Assembly: GCA_963703075.1 (NCBI GenBank)
Contig: OY969786.1
Location: 558,001 to 622,000, forward strand
From: Korobacter sp963703075
GTDB taxonomy: Bacteria > Acidobacteriota > Terriglobia > Terriglobales > Acidobacteriaceae
Length of the DNA stretch: 64,000 nt
Reading direction: 5' to 3'
The notes beneath the pieces were generated by a model. That model saw nothing but the letters and a program-made list of their open reading frames with translations, searched no databases and was not told where the DNA came from. Position numbers and translations under genes: made by a program. This document shows positions 61,523 to 64,000 of this stretch, in pieces (position 1 is the first letter of the stretch; every line of letters begins with the position of its first letter).

Positions 61523-61990
61523 ATGACGCTGATGGAGAAGCTGAACGAACTGATTACAGGCATTGACTTCGCAATGTTGGCGTCAGTGGACTCAAACGAT
61601 CAAATCCACACCCGCCCCATGGCGACCCAGGCGGCTACGGACGACGGCTTCCTCTGGTTCTTCTCCGCCCAGCACAGCTCGAAAATCGACGAGATTCGGA
61701 ACCATCCCCAAGTCAACGTCTCCTATGCCGACTCTGCCAAGCTGCGATTCGTATCCGTGACCGGGAACTGCGAGCTGGTGCGCAACCGTACGATTGCCGC
61801 GGAATTCTGGCGCCCCGAGTACAAGCGCTGGTTCCCGCGCGGCGTCGAAGACCCTGATCTCATCCTGCTGAAAGTCACCATCAACTCCGCTGAATACTGG
61901 GATGTCGATGCCGGACGCATGCGCGCCCTCGAAGCTCCCGCGCAACATGAAACGGTGGTCCTGCGCGACCGCCGTACCGAAGTCGCCTAG
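61523..61990 (+). CDS. Pyridoxamine 5'-phosphate oxidase-like protein (general stress protein 26 type)
   Basis: 155 aa from ATG 61523 (GAGGAG upstream); an earlier in-frame ATG at 61478 lacks a site. Split-barrel flavin-binding fold: FAMLASVDSNDQIHTRPMATQ, GFLWFFSAQHSSKIDEI, VNVSYADSAKLRFVSVTG, and RWFPRGVEDPDLILLKVTINSAEYWD, as in general stress protein 26/YdaG. Members bind FMN, FAD or F420; substrate unknown. Convergent, with no gap, with the SCO1 gene. Confidence 0.9.
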   Translation: MTLMEKLNELITGIDFAMLASVDSNDQIHTRPMATQAATDDGFLWFFSAQHSSKIDEIRNHPQVNVSYADSAKLRFVSVTGNCELVRNRTIAAEFWRPEYKRWFPRGVEDPDLILLKVTINSAEYWDVDAGRMRALEAPAQHETVVLRDRRTEVA

Positions 61991-62845
61991 CTACTTCGCC
62001 GCCTGCACCAATGCCTGCACCGCATCCTCCGGCTTCCATTCGTTGCCGTTGAAGAGGTGCGCAATTTTTCCATCCGGCCCAATCACCGCCGTTCGCAGGG
62101 AGTGCACGATCTGTTCTCCATCCGGCGTATAGCTCAGCCCGAAGAAGTCGGCGGCTTTCTTGATCTCCGCCGGCGTCGAGGTTACGAACTGCCAGTGGGT
62201 GAACTTGGGATCGATGTCCCCCGCATAGTTCCCGCCATAGGCGCGCAGTGTCGCCGGTTTGTCGTATTCCGGATCGAAGCTGATGCTGAGCATCTCCGTC
62301 TTGTCGTACACGTCAGGCTGCTGCTTCAGCTTCCGCGCAATCGTGCCAAAGTTGTTGCTCATGCGAATGCAGTAATCCGGCAGCGGACAGCGGGTGTAGA
62401 TAAACGTCAGCAGCACCGCTTTCCCGCGCAGTTGCGAAAGCCGCATCTTCTTTCCGTCCTGGTTCACGAACGTGAGGTCCGGCACCGGATCTCCGATCTG
62501 CGGTAGCCGTATGCCCGCTACCTCGGGAGGCGGCCCGGCATTCTTGGTCACGACCACGTTTTCCAGGTGCGAGCTGTTCCCACGGATCACCAGGGTCGCG
62601 CTCACGTTATCGCCTGCTTGTGCCGCGCGGAAGACCCAGTCGTCGTTTACCCGAAAGGGCATCGTCATCCCCGGCATCAGCCCGGCAATGTCCTCGTGCT
62701 GAATCGTGATTTGGTGCGCCTCGCGATCCACCGCCACGATCTTCCCGGAGAGGTCATAGCGCCGCTCCGGTTTTCGCGAACAACTCACCAGGTGGATGAA
62801 GACAACTGCCAGCAGAAGAAAAGACAGAGCGCGACCGACCCGCAT
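61991..62845 (-). CDS. CusF-like copper-binding domain fused to SCO1/SenC lipoprotein
   Basis: 284 aa from ATG 62845 (a TTG at 62875 is unlikely). It starts with a lipoprotein signal ending LVSC (Cys22). Residues about 29-100 form a CusF-type domain (HEDIAGLMPGMTMPF with the His and Met-x-Met copper ligands). Residues about 115-284 form the SCO1 thioredoxin-like domain with LTFIYTRCPLPDYC and the distal His in IVHSLRTAVIGPDG. The cysteine pair is CX5C, not the common CX3C. Probably a copper chaperone for cytochrome oxidase assembly. No oxidase genes lie next to it here. Confidence 0.92.
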   Translation of the reverse strand: MRVGRALSFLLLAVVFIHLVSCSRKPERRYDLSGKIVAVDREAHQITIQHEDIAGLMPGMTMPFRVNDDWVFRAAQAGDNVSATLVIRGNSSHLENVVVTKNAGPPPEVAGIRLPQIGDPVPDLTFVNQDGKKMRLSQLRGKAVLLTFIYTRCPLPDYCIRMSNNFGTIARKLKQQPDVYDKTEMLSISFDPEYDKPATLRAYGGNYAGDIDPKFTHWQFVTSTPAEIKKAADFFGLSYTPDGEQIVHSLRTAVIGPDGKIAHLFNGNEWKPEDAVQALVQAAK

Positions 62846-62871
62846 CGTTTCATTGTAGAGAGAAATATCCC

Positions 62872-62904
62872 GCAATGAAAAAGCGCCGCAGGGAAGCGGC
62901 GCTT
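62872..62904 (-). terminator. Rho-independent terminator of the fasciclin gene
   Basis: A 9-bp stem (62881-62889 with 62896-62904), 6-nt loop, followed on the minus strand by TTTTTCATT. It begins 17 bp past the fasciclin stop codon. Confidence 0.85.
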
Positions 62905-62921
62905 GCCAAACTCCCGTCAGT

Positions 62922-63404
62922 CTATTTCGGCAGGAGCACAGTGTCGATCACGTGAATCACGCCGTTCGATGCCATCACGTCGGCCTTCACCACCGTTGCA
63001 TCGTTCACCATCACCTTGCCGCCGCTGGTCGAGATCTTCACCTCTTGCCCGTTCAGCGTCTTCGCCGACGTCATCTTCATGACCTTGGCCGCCATAACCT
63101 TGCCGGACACCACGTGGTACAGCAGGATCGCCTTCAGCTTTTCTTTGTTTTCCGGCTTCAACAAGTCGTCAAGCGTACCGGCCGGCAGCTTTGCGAATGC
63201 ATCATCCGTCGGGGCAAACACCGTGAACGGCCCTTTGCCCTTCAACGTATCCACCAGGCCTGCCGCCTGTAACGCCTTGGCCAGGGTGTTGAACTGCCCC
63301 GCGGCCATCGCGGTATCGACAATATCTTTTCCGCCTTTGTCGGCGGCCATCACCGGCAGTGCCAGCAGCACTCCAGCCAATAACAGGGAAAACTTGCGAA
63401 TCAT
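62922..63404 (-). CDS. Secreted fasciclin (FAS1)-domain protein
   Basis: 160 aa. A signal peptide MIRKFSLLLAGVLLALPVMA is followed by one FAS1 domain: FNTLAKALQAAGLVDTL, GPFTVFAPTDDAFAKLP (H1 motif), ILLYHVVSGKV and VIHVIDTVLLPK at the end (H2). Bacterial single-domain FAS1 proteins are secreted adhesion or matrix proteins. Ends with its own terminator. Confidence 0.93.
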   Translation of the reverse strand: MIRKFSLLLAGVLLALPVMAADKGGKDIVDTAMAAGQFNTLAKALQAAGLVDTLKGKGPFTVFAPTDDAFAKLPAGTLDDLLKPENKEKLKAILLYHVVSGKVMAAKVMKMTSAKTLNGQEVKISTSGGKVMVNDATVVKADVMASNGVIHVIDTVLLPK

Positions 63405-63557
63405 AAACGCTCCTCGGAAAGTTTTTTTGCTTCCTTGGTCGGGAAGCTTGCATCTGTTATTAACTGTAGTGCAAAATATATTTCGTGACAGGACAATCGA
63501 TCAGCGCTTTGCGTCCTGCAGCCGGATCTTCGATTTACTTGTCCTGTGGAGAAAATC

Positions 63558-64000
63558 ATGGTGAATGAAACCATCGTCAATGGCCTCAAGCCCTATCGCA
63601 TCGGGGAGAAGCTACGAGCATTACGTCTGAAGAAGAAACTTGGATTGGTCGAACTTGGCAAACACACCGGGCTTTCGCCGGCGCTGCTCTCCAAGCTCGA
63701 ACGTGCCAAGCTCTTTCCTACTCTTCCGACACTGCTGCGCATTGCGTTGGTCTTCAGCGTCGGCCTCGACTATTTCTTTTCCGACGAAAGCCAGCGGCAC
63801 ATCGTCTCGGTCGTGCGCAAAGACGACCGCCTGCGTTTTCCCGAGCGTCCCAACACAAAAGACGTCGCCTACTTTTTCGAGAGCCTCGACTTCGCAGCGC
63901 CCGAGCCGAAGCTCAACGCCTTCCTCGCCGACTTCGAACATGTTGCCCCGGAGACCCTGCGCCTTCACCAGCACGTGGGCGTCGAATTCCTGCTCACCCT
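63558..64000 (+). CDS. XRE-family transcriptional regulator, 3' truncated (probably with a cupin domain)
   Basis: The frame starts at ATG 63558 (GGAG upstream) and is still open at the end of the window after 147 codons. Residues about 11-70 form an HTH_3 domain (IGEKLRALRLKKKLGLVELGKHTGLSPALLSKLER). The following part ends in HQHVGVEFLLT, the start of a C-terminal cupin fold as in the XRE-cupin regulators. Its targets are not visible. Confidence 0.85.
   Translation, partial: MVNETIVNGLKPYRIGEKLRALRLKKKLGLVELGKHTGLSPALLSKLERAKLFPTLPTLLRIALVFSVGLDYFFSDESQRHIVSVVRKDDRLRFPERPNTKDVAYFFESLDFAAPEPKLNAFLADFEHVAPETLRLHQHVGVEFLLT

Noticed and set aside
60399..61526. 375-aa plus-strand frame opposite the DedA-rhodanese gene
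   Set aside because: No motif; the minus strand carries recognisable DedA and rhodanese sequence on both sides of the UGA.
1..64000. tRNA or rRNA genes, prophage, insertion sequences
   Set aside because: No cloverleaf-like sequence, rRNA segment, integrase or transposase was recognised by reading; a covariance search would be needed to exclude small RNAs fully.

Overview
The window looks like a piece of an Acidobacteriota chromosome (class Terriglobia, Koribacter/Terriglobus-like). The clearest taxonomic sign is an operon with three consecutive 800-855 aa FtsX-type permeases of the ADOP class (acidobacterial duplicated orphan permease). High GC with GC-rich third positions, several paralogous efflux systems, TonB, an M56/BlaI pair and many GTG/TTG starts fit this. 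The assignment is inference from gene content; there is no rRNA or other phylogenetic marker except tyrS.

Layout. 1-2784: sugar-acid catabolism (MFS transporter cut by the window edge, KDG kinase, KDPG aldolase). 2986-3378: membrane-anchored, degenerate rhodanese-like protein. 3497-6783 (minus): a BlaI/M56-peptidase regulatory pair followed by a periplasmic HtrA protease; two near-identical 19-bp operators lie before blaI and before htrA. 6973-7938: sugar-nucleotide epimerase. 8313-19737: two complete TolC/HlyD/DHA2 tripartite drug-efflux operons facing each other around a secreted DUF885 protein; the second has a divergent, frameshifted TetR gene with two palindromes in the shared promoter region. 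19786-23637 (minus): TonB-like protein, diacylglycerol-kinase-like lipid kinase, tyrosyl-tRNA synthetase, thioredoxin. 24382-26097: ETF-quinone oxidoreductase. 26213-26560: three copies of a ~130-bp repeat. 26580-28795: ABC-2 exporter. 28968-29234: small membrane protein.

29532-47897 is a long efflux and signalling block. It holds an OmpR-type two-component system, a small secreted protein with an 11-bp-period direct-repeat operator upstream, and then HlyD, ABC ATPase, three ADOP permeases, a second ABC ATPase, TolC, an NtrC-type sigma-54 activator and an NtrY-type kinase. A sequence matching a sigma-54 -24/-12 promoter lies just before the HlyD gene, consistent with control by the NtrC-type activator at the operon's end.

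47901-53604 is a purine/pyrimidine nucleoside salvage group: secreted adenosine deaminase (divergent), hypoxanthine phosphoribosyltransferase, deoxyribose-phosphate aldolase, CNT nucleoside transporter, purine nucleoside phosphorylase and uridine kinase. 53642-60346: secreted beta-propeller/phosphoesterase, TPR protein, glycogen phosphorylase. 60423-61394 (minus) is a DedA-rhodanese fusion interrupted by one in-frame UGA in the rhodanese active-site loop; a 7-bp stem with a CGGGC loop begins 14 nt after the UGA, as expected of a bacterial SECIS. This is the strongest novel candidate: a membrane selenoprotein. The window ends with a PNPOx-like protein, a CusF-SCO1 lipoprotein, a fasciclin protein and a truncated XRE-type regulator.
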